Shown in pieces: positions 20,501 to 30,000 of a DNA stretch of 64,000 nt. A program made the position numbers and the translations under genes. Numbering within the stretch: the first letter of the stretch is position 1; each line of letters opens with the position of its first letter. The stretch spans positions 186,001 through 250,000 of IMG/VR virus record IMGVR_UViG_3300042879_006196; one strand, given 5' to 3'. The notes beneath the pieces were generated by a model. It ran no database searches and had not been told where the DNA came from. It saw only the letters and a list, made by a program, of their open reading frames with translations. This DNA is from a virus.

Positions 20501-23500
20501 GGCACAATATGGTTCAATACAATCTATCACAGTGAGTGAGCCAGATGTAGAATTTCCAATCACTCTTTCTCCTAGTATATCTTTTATTGGTGGAGCATCC
20601 ACTTCGTTTACCGCTAGTTTATCAACCACATCAATTTCTTTTTCTACAGGTTCGACCGATAGTTTCTTAGGATTTGTATTAAGCTCAGCAAGTATCACAA
20701 CAAGTTCTGTTGGTTTTGGGACTATTCCTCAGATTGTGTTTACAGGAACTGGAACTACAAATATTTTCTTACCACAGCTAGAATATGTTTTATCTGATGA
20801 CATTCTTTTATATACAAAATCTGGTTCAATTTATGATATTAAATCTTTTGATAATAAACTTTTTGTTTCAAGTTCATCAGGCGATATTGTAGAAATTGGT
20901 TATTCAAGCGGAATATTCAGCGCAGAGAGACATAAACTTAATGTCAATAGCAATACTTTTTCTAATATTATTCCTGTTAATTTGGCAAAATATAATGATG
21001 GTATAAGCACTAATCTTTATTTTAGCACAAAAGAAGAGCCTTATATTGGAAAGTTAACAAAAAATCTAAACAGTTTTATTTTTGATTCTTATCGTGATAA
21101 CATTTTACTTTTCAAACCTTTTAATTTTGATATTCTTTCAAACTGGCAACTTAAGAAAATTATCAATGATAATGGTTTTGCAAACGTTTCTTATGGAGAT
21201 TCAAACAATAGTTCTGTTGACATCACAACATTTAATGCTCAAGCTTTTTATGAAACTACAAAAGAGAACACATGGTTCAACAGATGTATTACTAATAATG
21301 ACTATTTAGTGTTGTTTGATTTCCAGGCAGTTATTGGAACACAATCTTTTGAAATTTCAACTTTTAATTCTACACTTAAAGTAGCATTTACAGTTTTAAA
21401 TAACACTCTACAGATTGCTTTTGGAAACAATAACTATTCTACTATTGAAATTGATCTTTCATCTAATTACAATATTTATTTTGCAAAGAGTTCACAAAAT
21501 TTATACATTTACAATGATTCTAACTTAATTTACAGTGAAATAGGATTTTTTGTAACCGTGAGTGCACAACCAGTTATTAAGTTTGGTTACATATTCGAAC
21601 CACAAACTGTTTCAGCCAATGGTGACACTCTGTACATATTTGGTTTACCTTCTAATGCTGAATCTTCACAATTTATTTGGAGACAAATTAAATTCTCATT
21701 TAATAGCAGCACTAATGTATTACCAACTGATTATTATAGTTTAAGTTTACCTTATGTAATGGCTAATTCTAGCTCTGTAAGAGCACTTAGAAATATAAAC
21801 AATAGTTTGTTTGCCGCAACAAAATCAATTTTAGATAGAAGAAGTACAACAAATCTTCCAGATGTTGGCACTAAAGTTTTTAGATTAGATAATGATTACT
21901 GGAGTGATGTTACAGGTAACTTTGATACATATACAGCAAGTGTAAGCACCTCTTATGTAATAACTTCACCAAACGACATTAACGCTTTAGACAATTCGTA
22001 TTTTGTTACAGGTTTGGTTAAATCAATTCCAACAAGACAAGCAGCAAACACAATTATTCTTGGTCTTACATCGAACACAATTTATGAAGAACAAAATGGT
22101 CTTATATTAACAATTATTTACCCATATAATATTGAACCTTCAGGCAAATTCTTGTTTATTTCAAGCACAAATAGTAATGTAACAGTTCCTTCTTCTGTCT
22201 TCTTTAGTTCAAGCGATCAAGTTCAAACTGTTGCTGTGGGAATTGGATCTACATCAGTAAACTCAAATGTCACCTTAACTGTAACTGATGGTGATATTTC
22301 CCAATCTGTTACAGCTAATATTTTGCCAATTGGAATTTCTACTCTTGGATTCAATACAAATCTTTTTGTTGGATATTCTCAAGATTCTGTAATTGCAAAT
22401 ATAAGATTGACATCAGTTCCTAAAACAAACAGAACAATTTTATTATCTAGCAATAATAGTTCAGTGCTGGCAGCACCAACAAATGGAATTGCTACAATTA
22501 CAGCGGGTAATATTGGAATCTTTACTTCATTCTCAGTTGGCACAGCTGTAGCATCTAACACTAGCGTGACTATTGCTGCGTCTTACAGATCAACATTTGG
22601 GATAGCTACAGTTGTTGCATCTCCATTTGTTTTGTCATTAGGCGTAAATACAAATACTTTTGTTGGCAATGAATCCACAAGAAAAGTATTTGTAACATCC
22701 AGCGTTCAAAAATCCCCAATTGGCGTATTAACAGTGAATTACACCTCAAGTAGTAGTGCTATATTAAGTATACAGCCATCCGCTGTAATATCTCCAGCTT
22801 CTTTCAGCACAACTACTCAATTAACAATTGGAAATGCTGTCACTACCAACACTCAAGTCAATTTGACAGGAAGATTTACTGGATCAATTTCCACTGGAAT
22901 TTCTACTGCCACTCCGTTTGTTGTGACTACAGCGACCACTGACTTATCAAGTCCAGTTTTAGGTTTACAAACTTCTAACGTTACATTTACAATTAATACT
23001 ACACCTCTTACTAATGTGTCGGTTAGAAACATTGTGAGTTCACCTTCTTTTGTTAATATGGTGTTCCCTACATTCTCAACAGTCCTTGCTGGTACTTTAT
23101 CTACCACTTTTGCAATATCTACTACAATTCAAACATCAGCAGGATTAGCTATTACAATCAAAGGTGCGCCATTTGGATTCAACACTTCTCCAACTCAAGG
23201 TTTAATACTTTCTTCTGACGTTTGGAAGATTACAGGGTTTTCTATTTCCCCAACTTCAATTGTTGGAAATGGGCTTTTCGCAAATGGCATAGGTCAATCA
23301 TATATTCTAAATGTTTCACTTAATATTGGTTTGCAAACAACAATTCTTATTACATCAAGTACAGGCTTTGTTAGCACAAGAAACATTAATTTCTTGACCA
23401 CAAGCACAGGCTCAGCATCATCTATTGGATATGCCACTGGATTTTCTACTTCTGCAATAACAAACGTAACTATAACAGCCACTGGTCCTAATTCTATATC

Positions 23501-26500
23501 TAGTTCAGTAAGTGGCTTGTTCTTAAATCCACTGTTAATTTCAAGTTTTTCGACAGCTTATGTATGGAATGACATTGCAACATTGTCTCCTAATTATACT
23601 ATAGGAGGTCTAGGGGCAACAGTGATTGGCACTGTTGTGCTTAATTCTTATGTAGCCACAGGTGTTCAAACTATTCTTGTAAGAGCAAGCAATGTAACCA
23701 CTCCTATAAGAATTTATGGTCAATCTTCTTCATCGGAAATTATAGGCTTAGCAACAGTATATACAGGTAGCAACACTACAAGTATTAATTTTGGGGCAAA
23801 TTTTGTTTCTGTAAATACATCAGAGCCAATTACAGCTAGAATAATTTCTTCTGGTAGTGGTGTAGCAACAACGCCTATCAATGTTTACACCTATCCATCT
23901 TACAGTGCAATTTTCTATCCTGTTTACAGTGGTCGAGAAAACTATTTTGCACTTTCTGTTGGAACAAGTTTGCCAGTGAGCATTGGTTTTGCTGTAACTT
24001 TTAATAGTGGAGCTGGAATTGCTATAACAGCCACTCTTTTTGCGCAACAAAATCAAGTGTTGGCAAGCGTAAATCTTGGAACATTTAACACAGATAAGGT
24101 AATTTTAGCAGAAGTTGTGGCTTTAGGCTCAATGCAAACCTATTATGTGACAGGATATGCAAAAACAGGGGACGTTTTTGGTATGGGCTACAATTACTAC
24201 GGGGAACTTTCATATAATTATCCTGTTTTAGGTCCAACAAATGGTTCGGCAGATAAGATTGCAATGAATCTTGGAAACATTGTTAAAACTGTATCAGGCT
24301 ATCATCATAATTTAGCTCTTGATTCATATGGATATGTTTATGGTATTGGTTATAATGCATATAATCAAATAGATTCTACTGGTATATCCACAAATGCTTT
24401 CAAACTCATCAACACAAATAACACATATGTCAGAGACATTTTTGCTCAAGGTAACTCTTCTTACTTTATAACTGCCGATAACAAACTATATGGTTTTGGA
24501 GAAAATAATTCATATAGTTTGGGTACTTCAGGGTTTGCAAGCACAAGTGCTCCTTATCTTATAGCTTCTAATGTTGTTTTAGCTAGTATTATTTATGATA
24601 GAGGTGCTTACGTAACCTATGACAACAGGCAAGGAATACAATCAGTGTATGAGTTTGGTAATGGAGCAGCTGGAATAACAAGTAAGCCCATCACTACATT
24701 GACAGATCAAGGCGTAACAATTCCCATTAGTAATTTGAGAATTTCAAATATTGATAATGGTCAGTATCATACAGTGGCGTGTGGCATATGGTCAAATCAA
24801 ACTTTAGGTTTTTCTTCTAGTGGTGTTTTTGCTTGGGGAAGCAATGCATATTATCAAATAGGAACTTCTATTTCTATTGGCTATATAACAGTGCCTAATA
24901 TTCTTCATAGATTTACCCAAGGAGGGGTTGATCATGTTACACAATCTAATAACATTTACGCTGTTGATAGATTATCTGGTGTTGTTGAAAGTTATATACC
25001 TCAGGATCAATACTTTGTAGGCTCTGTAACAATGAATACTCAAGGAATTGGATATACAGCAGGAGCAACTGTAACGTTTTCTGCTCCTCCTGTAACCCCA
25101 TCTTCCGTTACAGCAACAGGTTACGCAGTCACTAACGCGATTGGAATTGTTTCATCAGTCCTAATTACTAATCAAGGAGCAGGTTATAATCTTGGAGCAG
25201 CTGTTACGTTTTCTCCTCCACCAGCAGGAATAAATACTCGAAATGCTACTGGTACTGTTATTGTAAGCGCCAATAAAGTGGATTCAATTGTTATCACTGA
25301 TTCTGGTAATGGTTATACTGAAGCCCCAACAGTATTTATTTCACCAATAGCTGGTGGCTCAGGAGCGGCAGGAATTTCTTCAATGGCGTATAGCCAAATC
25401 ACACAAATTATCGTCAGCAATTCTGGTTTTGGTTATACAAACGCTCCAACAATAACAATTTCGTCTGTTGTGGGTTCAGGTGCAACAGCCACAGCAAATA
25501 TCGAAACTATTGCTGAGCCAATTAACATTATTTATCAAGTTGGAGTCAGCGTGACTTCGAACGCTACTGGATTTGGTTTAGCTCAAACATCTATCGCTGC
25601 TCCTTTATATGTAACAATACCTCAAGTATTACAGCGTATTTCTAAAAACTCTCAACATTTTGTTTGGACTATGCAATCTGGTTTAGTTTATGTCTCAGGC
25701 GGATCAGTGGGTCCGATACCTCTTACACAGTTAACAACCACATTTACACAATCTGTTAGGCTGTTTGCACAAAATGAACCTCTCTCTACAAATGAACTTT
25801 ATAGTTATGTGTGGTCAGCTGGCTCAAACATAACAATTTCACTATTTGCTGGGGAAATTGTTCAAACTCTGAGTCAAGTTCCTGTAAAAATCAGTAGCCA
25901 AAACCAATGGGGTCCAACTAGTAACAATGAGTGGGGCTGGGCTTTAACACTCAAAACTGATGGTTCAATCGATTTCTTTAGACAACACCCAACGATTGTT
26001 CCTAAGTATGTTCAGAATTATCTACAAAATATTTATGGAAATACTTTTGTTGATGTTTGTGCTACAAGCTATTTCAAGCCTACTAGACTTTATGGTGATT
26101 CAAACTATGCACCTGTAGCTCTTTCTTATTCAGGAGGCAACGTATTTGTTATAAGAACTCAAGGCGTAAGCAGTTACAATGTTTACCTTTCTAAGGCATC
26201 ATCTGTTGCCCCTGTCCTAATTGATTCTGGCTATTTAAGTTATGAATATGCTAGTTTAAGAACTTATGCAAACTTCGCTGTGGCATACGCTGATGGTACA
26301 ATTGAGCTTTATGTCCAAACATCTTTTGGGTTTGGTCATAGCCTTCTCACTTCTTGGAATCCAGATGGATCTCAGATTTCTATTTTAAAGAGTTTAATTA
26401 ATGCAACCACTGATACGATTGTAAATGTTACATCTTCAAGTTCAAATTTTGTGTATCTTTATGTTGGAACGCAAAATAGATTACTAAATTGTTATTATGC

Positions 26501-26975
26501 ATGGAATACCAGCTTCTCGGCTTTAGGCTCTTCTGCTTCACCAACATTATTGAATTCTGTAACAATAAGTTCAGTGTATGGATATGTAAAATATATTGAA
26601 TCATTTGTTGATGGCGTAATAATTGCTGCAACATCAAATAATTATCTGTTAGTCATGGGTGCAACGAATTTAGTTGTTTTTGGCGCAACACTTGTCCCTG
26701 GTGAGATCACATCTATTACGTCAAGTTATCCTGAATACGGAGTAGCTCCATCTGGTAAACCAACTATTTTTGTTACAACTACATATAATGTTTATGCATA
26801 TGAAATTAATATCACGCCAAACTATGAAATAGGTTTGAATTATTATAACATCACTGGAGACTATCAGCTTATGACTCAGAATGGATTCCAAACTGGATCT
26901 CCAGTTACAAATATCATAAACACATCAACAAATGATACATTCACGCTTTTATTGCGCGAACCAACAAGTTCTTAA
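14559..26975 (+). CDS. Giant modular tail-fibre/adhesin-like protein, 4138 aa
   Basis: The largest gene here. By eye, its modules in order are: beta-rich N-terminus (1-740); a discoidin-like stretch (about 750-840, SVEVSDDFINWTF); a fibre module DYVLVAGQVDKTTNGVYQV (about 1117-1190) found in other proteins here; Ig-like modules near 1380 and 1495; GYG-type beta repeats (about 1795-1915, ASGQGYSSGATVTI, AAGYGYTAQYPAVTI); a LamG-like region (about 2180-2340); several roughly 100-residue Ig-like repeats (about 2500-3190); RCC1-like propeller blades (about 3206-3430, VFGMGYNYYGEL, VYGIGYNAYNQI, LYGFGENNSYSLG, VFAWGSNAYYQIG); and a second GYG repeat block (about 3484-3650). There is no catalytic motif and no signal peptide. 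ATG 14559 lacks a Shine-Dalgarno sequence. Likely a long fibre or tail decoration; the exact role is unknown. Confidence 0.6.
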   Translation: MSWNLQIVPKGLLLSRYIKNVILLNPNNVKNVENNPLILDQYQTYNAANNTANIVFQLAVYNTNPQNQASEPTITSINFIQISNDPLFNEVYYLIPAKFSQAYNLQTDYEVDLSAYSFTQTALPASQSVTFTESSGTGNISIKNWALSGSSGAKKVYFSINANLSDGTNATYPEGLDVYDEIIVCSSFISSPGVPQTLAKSKQNYSSSPLYFEADVASNSGINQIDDYGVASYFWDGLILKTTDNVYRNNYSQENIQLFNSISPKASNLNQEKLPVVFSTTLTTTNWSSSAYKKYITANAFTLTASDNVYFFECYVNNYSNTLNYVSGKSFFYEFNVVNSTGSTKYLRQQLVFDEQFNTLVIYISIDDTTWSSDSSYVPSALYKTITITNPDVIGQITQSGSFITFIELLDSANKILQSKIIFKPQNSTDSFVVSETLFTSNTFNLANAYGEFRFFLQNSTYTTVLESVQYGLCQGAISAAVMPNDKIITDYSSKVENSIYNFNDSAKLNTWFTISNSPASGVVNTTTSTVQLFNNQENDGINNLSAIEIQSSVPTFSVDSTLISRFRVSSANSAVLKTAYSFDSNLNYENFVFNDLLQTSSGVYLPQNNALYEYTTSLSWTGSSRFDLNVFNVGLGQTCSITTTKTNNLFFYSQSNNSGTLTPPTIIKTVSNISSTNIFNAWISTNGISTAFIVQSSLSVKNKGLVPITITSSAGLSTILPGQPFVNSISTNSLQPTQIIVSAPSSSISNSLNFLYDFGKIGTITDLSLKIQIATPPECPSTLPSFQYSVEVSDDFINWTFVSSLTATDTFYPSTGDLLLSFSDIDQENVRYARVRLYYNIAVTFDPRTIYRYSSLQGTISSSSSITNTGKLIFGFTDTSAKNSSLNQLYNQPTYLRKYVTNSSVVNGIIFDFSEYSTTIGGPVYLSLLTETEEKRFYTIANNFSLSTDYTFSFSVQRTNSDNAFHLKPFFTLSGGNLNELSLSLDDILTEPLDTQSLTFGFYPFISLIGNGNATVSYSVFRGTYNHGLSYQKDKTYFSLLSSENPDYTSQYGKNVIAQNTYGITTSAFPQIDTYFSNNSIKQFKYENVTFTVKAASTSPVGLYGQTYIDGIYLDFCDYVLVAGQVDKTTNGVYQVQSQRWVKQSALPSGSNLSEPTVLVSQGNIFENTLWMLDKTSSEWISNVISCPVVIEDNNLLFTGVSSSYKYPQYIKLACSVNGIASQSTSNQVQIKLANSPTEIIQETDQITQWVGLLQNGQLYNIQEKSNSNNTVFMNFGISSSQISGITTNSFPAVYNILTSYAGNFAPAISNNSDFVLPAYGSEYRIFKNASLIYQLFSTYDSVSLSSLSTAVVNSSVYALNFANLKSPQSGYSTDIFIDNVAPTIGIVSVLNDQTKSVTLGVSTALDAGSGLYIARIVQRNPSNELIYGSWFGFNTNSFYGLSTFTAYPSYVSNVNGISTGEPLSGYYRYSLQVADSVGNVAQTNQVESFYYESALVDTQGPGCSVQFVNSQTFEPISISSSTILTAQMFATDTLSQVKAFRYRILPDGEFGNWIDYNEYANIYLPENILDGTLSVQFQFKDFGNNVLYSNSTIINDQVYVYSWNIVSKLINNTLFTVTEVTKYNNNSVLLIGASKQNAATLFVWDNNKLIELQYSGFTGCKAVTALIKVGTQVLIGTDNGSIFTYRNGVVAGPFATLSWGDTPLPISKFEIHSYPEDNTSFVYATTLNIPRIFRTPTDSLRSTSWEVIQPPFISLEKINVLNSGLWSGTQISYTISSSYIPATLSPNYSYGISSVIVASSGSNLPSAPTITVGGPITNLGLQPVMQGSIGQIILIASGQGYSSGATVTIASPATGGSSVQATGVAVTNSLGQIVSIVLTAAGYGYTAQYPAVTITGNSGNGSQATATAITQFDSIYSVTVTSTGIATTSNITLTTSGGAVLIPTFLYRVPSITLTSPGFGYTSSPIVSINGLTTLASSVAQYGSIQSITVSEPDVEFPITLSPSISFIGGASTSFTASLSTTSISFSTGSTDSFLGFVLSSASITTSSVGFGTIPQIVFTGTGTTNIFLPQLEYVLSDDILLYTKSGSIYDIKSFDNKLFVSSSSGDIVEIGYSSGIFSAERHKLNVNSNTFSNIIPVNLAKYNDGISTNLYFSTKEEPYIGKLTKNLNSFIFDSYRDNILLFKPFNFDILSNWQLKKIINDNGFANVSYGDSNNSSVDITTFNAQAFYETTKENTWFNRCITNNDYLVLFDFQAVIGTQSFEISTFNSTLKVAFTVLNNTLQIAFGNNNYSTIEIDLSSNYNIYFAKSSQNLYIYNDSNLIYSEIGFFVTVSAQPVIKFGYIFEPQTVSANGDTLYIFGLPSNAESSQFIWRQIKFSFNSSTNVLPTDYYSLSLPYVMANSSSVRALRNINNSLFAATKSILDRRSTTNLPDVGTKVFRLDNDYWSDVTGNFDTYTASVSTSYVITSPNDINALDNSYFVTGLVKSIPTRQAANTIILGLTSNTIYEEQNGLILTIIYPYNIEPSGKFLFISSTNSNVTVPSSVFFSSSDQVQTVAVGIGSTSVNSNVTLTVTDGDISQSVTANILPIGISTLGFNTNLFVGYSQDSVIANIRLTSVPKTNRTILLSSNNSSVLAAPTNGIATITAGNIGIFTSFSVGTAVASNTSVTIAASYRSTFGIATVVASPFVLSLGVNTNTFVGNESTRKVFVTSSVQKSPIGVLTVNYTSSSSAILSIQPSAVISPASFSTTTQLTIGNAVTTNTQVNLTGRFTGSISTGISTATPFVVTTATTDLSSPVLGLQTSNVTFTINTTPLTNVSVRNIVSSPSFVNMVFPTFSTVLAGTLSTTFAISTTIQTSAGLAITIKGAPFGFNTSPTQGLILSSDVWKITGFSISPTSIVGNGLFANGIGQSYILNVSLNIGLQTTILITSSTGFVSTRNINFLTTSTGSASSIGYATGFSTSAITNVTITATGPNSISSSVSGLFLNPLLISSFSTAYVWNDIATLSPNYTIGGLGATVIGTVVLNSYVATGVQTILVRASNVTTPIRIYGQSSSSEIIGLATVYTGSNTTSINFGANFVSVNTSEPITARIISSGSGVATTPINVYTYPSYSAIFYPVYSGRENYFALSVGTSLPVSIGFAVTFNSGAGIAITATLFAQQNQVLASVNLGTFNTDKVILAEVVALGSMQTYYVTGYAKTGDVFGMGYNYYGELSYNYPVLGPTNGSADKIAMNLGNIVKTVSGYHHNLALDSYGYVYGIGYNAYNQIDSTGISTNAFKLINTNNTYVRDIFAQGNSSYFITADNKLYGFGENNSYSLGTSGFASTSAPYLIASNVVLASIIYDRGAYVTYDNRQGIQSVYEFGNGAAGITSKPITTLTDQGVTIPISNLRISNIDNGQYHTVACGIWSNQTLGFSSSGVFAWGSNAYYQIGTSISIGYITVPNILHRFTQGGVDHVTQSNNIYAVDRLSGVVESYIPQDQYFVGSVTMNTQGIGYTAGATVTFSAPPVTPSSVTATGYAVTNAIGIVSSVLITNQGAGYNLGAAVTFSPPPAGINTRNATGTVIVSANKVDSIVITDSGNGYTEAPTVFISPIAGGSGAAGISSMAYSQITQIIVSNSGFGYTNAPTITISSVVGSGATATANIETIAEPINIIYQVGVSVTSNATGFGLAQTSIAAPLYVTIPQVLQRISKNSQHFVWTMQSGLVYVSGGSVGPIPLTQLTTTFTQSVRLFAQNEPLSTNELYSYVWSAGSNITISLFAGEIVQTLSQVPVKISSQNQWGPTSNNEWGWALTLKTDGSIDFFRQHPTIVPKYVQNYLQNIYGNTFVDVCATSYFKPTRLYGDSNYAPVALSYSGGNVFVIRTQGVSSYNVYLSKASSVAPVLIDSGYLSYEYASLRTYANFAVAYADGTIELYVQTSFGFGHSLLTSWNPDGSQISILKSLINATTDTIVNVTSSSSNFVYLYVGTQNRLLNCYYAWNTSFSALGSSASPTLLNSVTISSVYGYVKYIESFVDGVIIAATSNNYLLVMGATNLVVFGATLVPGEITSITSSYPEYGVAPSGKPTIFVTTTYNVYAYEINITPNYEIGLNYYNITGDYQLMTQNGFQTGSPVTNIINTSTNDTFTLLLREPTSS

Positions 26976-26997
26976 TCTAGGCAAAACCAGTTTAGAT
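26975..26997 (+). other. Imperfect hairpin between giant structural genes
   Basis: ATCTA and TAGAT arms enclose an inner GG/CC pair with a CAAAA loop and an asymmetric bulge, in the 39-nt gap after the 4138 aa gene. No U-tract follows. It may be a weak RNA structure without function. Confidence 0.2.
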
Positions 26998-27014
26998 CAA
27001 GAAAAATAGAATGA

Positions 27015-30000
27015 ATGTTCACCGCAGTTGCCTCAAATACAAGTTTAACAATTTATTTTCCAGCTACAATCACTGGTGTAAATACAAATCTGATTTATGT
27101 ATTTGATAATAATGTTTTTAGATCAATTTCATCGTATGGAATTGCTTCATCTCAAGTAAATTTTACTTTAAATAAATCTGTAACAGTGGGCGGAACTACC
27201 AAAATAAATCTTTATAGGGGTGGAATAAGTTCAGCAACAGGTTTGTTTACCACATCAGTGATATTTGCCACAAATTCAACAATATATGTTGATAATAATG
27301 AGCCATCATTAATTGAAATGATTGAACAAGGCAATTATAATTTTACCAGTTATGTTTATTCTAATTTTATCACTGGTATTTCTACAGAAGCTAATTTTCC
27401 ATCTGCTAACCTCACTTTGAAAAGACAACCACCGTCTGGTAAAATAACAATTAATGAGGGATATTTAGGGAGCATGAAAGTGCACAGATTTGCCGCATTA
27501 TCTTCAACAATATTTACAGTGAATGAAGCCAGTTTTTTTTATGCACCTAAAAACTTTGCGTTTGATTATAATGTTTTTGGAAATCAAACTTTATATTCAA
27601 TAACTTTAAGTTTTGCTCCAGCTAATGCTTTTGCAACAAATTCGAAAGGATATTTCACATTAAATGAAGATTATTTTGATTCACCTTCGCAAGTTGCGCT
27701 AGGAATTACAACAATTGTTGATTTAACAGGAATAACACAATCTGCTGTTAGATTTACTTTCACTGATCCAGTAGTGCTTTCTGAAGGAAAATATTGGTTT
27801 GTTTTCAAGCCCACTCCAAGTGCGAGTTTTGGCTCTGGAAATCAAATGCAATTAAAACAATCTGTAGCTGACAATTTATATACTACCACTTTCTTAGATT
27901 CAGATGATGGTGTTGTTTTTACTTCCACAGAATACAACGGTGTTGGTTTTACTGTTATTACAGAACGAGGAATTGTTTTGCCATCTGAAGACGCAATTTA
28001 TAATCAGTTGAATCAACCTCAAGCAGAAGAAGTGATTTATGGAGATGAGTCAAATTTAAATGTTTATGTATCTTTAGCAGTTCCGACATCTGCACACTCA
28101 ATAAAGAAAAATTTATTAGATGATTCACAGGTGTATGCAATCGAAACTCTCATTGACTCTTTAGGTCAAAATCAATACGAAGTGGTTGGAGTAAATTCAT
28201 CATATTATTCAATGATTGCAAATGCTTTGACACCAAACATTGTAAGATATGATTTTTACTCTCCTCAAAATATTTATCAAATTAACTTGAATAGCTTGGG
28301 GGATTATTACGCTAAAGGAAATCAAGGAACAGTGTTAGTGTCAGCTTCTGACTTTATTGGTTTGTCAACAATTGAAATTTCCACTTCTCCAAATTTTCCA
28401 TCTAGTGGTACCACTTCAATCACACTATCTGGCAATCCGCAGTTATATTTAGAAAATTTAGATTTTGATTTTGGTGATTTAGGCAAACAATTTGTAGCAG
28501 TGCAATACGAAACAGGTAATCCTATTCGAGCAATTTTTGCAGTGGCAATCAATGGGGTATTTAATTATCTTTTAATTTCTGATTCTGATCTTTATACATA
28601 TGATCAAACTACTATAACAAATGTCTACACCCTTTCTAATTCAATCTTTACCACATATTGTGTTGGAACAGAGGGCATTTTATTGGCAGACACAAATGGT
28701 GTAATTTATAATTTCAATAATAATGCCATCACAACCATTGGTAATGTTGCTAATATTCCTACAGCTTCATCTACGCAAACTACAAACTCATATATTGGTG
28801 TTTCTACTTTGTTAGACACATCTTCAGCGCAAAGTAGAAAAAGAATCTATAAACTTAATAACAATACATTATCTCACTTGTCGTGGTCTACACAAATTCC
28901 AGAACCTGAAATTACATTTATTTATTCCACATCATTTGGATTAATTATTGGTGCTTTTGAACAAAACAGATCTGTTGGTAAAATATACATTTACTACAAT
29001 TCTATCCTCACGCTCCAGTATCAAACTTATCTCAGACCTGATGTTGCTTTCTTTTCAACTACAACAAATAAACTTTATGTAGCGTTTGCTGGTTCTCAAA
29101 TTTTATATGCTTCTTACAGCTCAAATAAACTTGGTAATTTTGAAGATTCAGGTGTTCCAGTTTCAGGAACAGTTGCAAAACAACTTACTGCAACTAAAGA
29201 CTCTGGATATATTTCAGTGATAACAGATTTTTCAGCTTATATTTTCAATGAAACTAATTACACAGCTTCTCAGATTACTTCACCAGGTTACTCATCTGAT
29301 GACCAGAGGGGATTGTTAGTTAGCGTAGAAAATCAAAATCTTAACCTTTCTTATTATAAATCAAGCTACAAAACACAATCTTTTAGCAATGTACAATTTG
29401 ATCCTCTTTTAAATGGATATACATCAGCATTTGTTTACAACGCAAATGGATATATAGTTTTTGATACAATCTCAACTAGTTACACCACTGATTTCTTTTT
29501 GCAGTATCCTAATAATTCTTCCATTCAATACATAAAATTTGATGGGCAAAATTTAAGTTTAGACAATAACACATTTACTCAAACCTTTGAGCCATCTATT
29601 CCAAGACAATTCTCATTTGAAATAGTTGGATTAGCTGTAACAGGCATTGGAACAATTGCGCTCTACAATGGGCTTAATTCTTCCTCTCCTGTGGTGGGGC
29701 TATCAAGCTTTGTTGCACCAAAAACAATAAACTGGTATTACAGAACAGGCGCAGAATATGATGTTTATGGTTTTGCAGATGGTTCTTTAAGAGAAGCAAA
29801 TACTACAGATTTGTCTTCAAACCAATTTAAAGTATATGCTCGATTTTCTGATGTTTTTGGTAACAGAAGTGGTGCTTCCCAGCTTGCCACTGATATTATT
29901 TATAATCAAATTCAACAACAAGCAAACAATCAAGCATTGCCTTCAGGCAAAATATTAGAAATCAATCCTGCAACTACCATGAATGGTGTTACACAATTTG

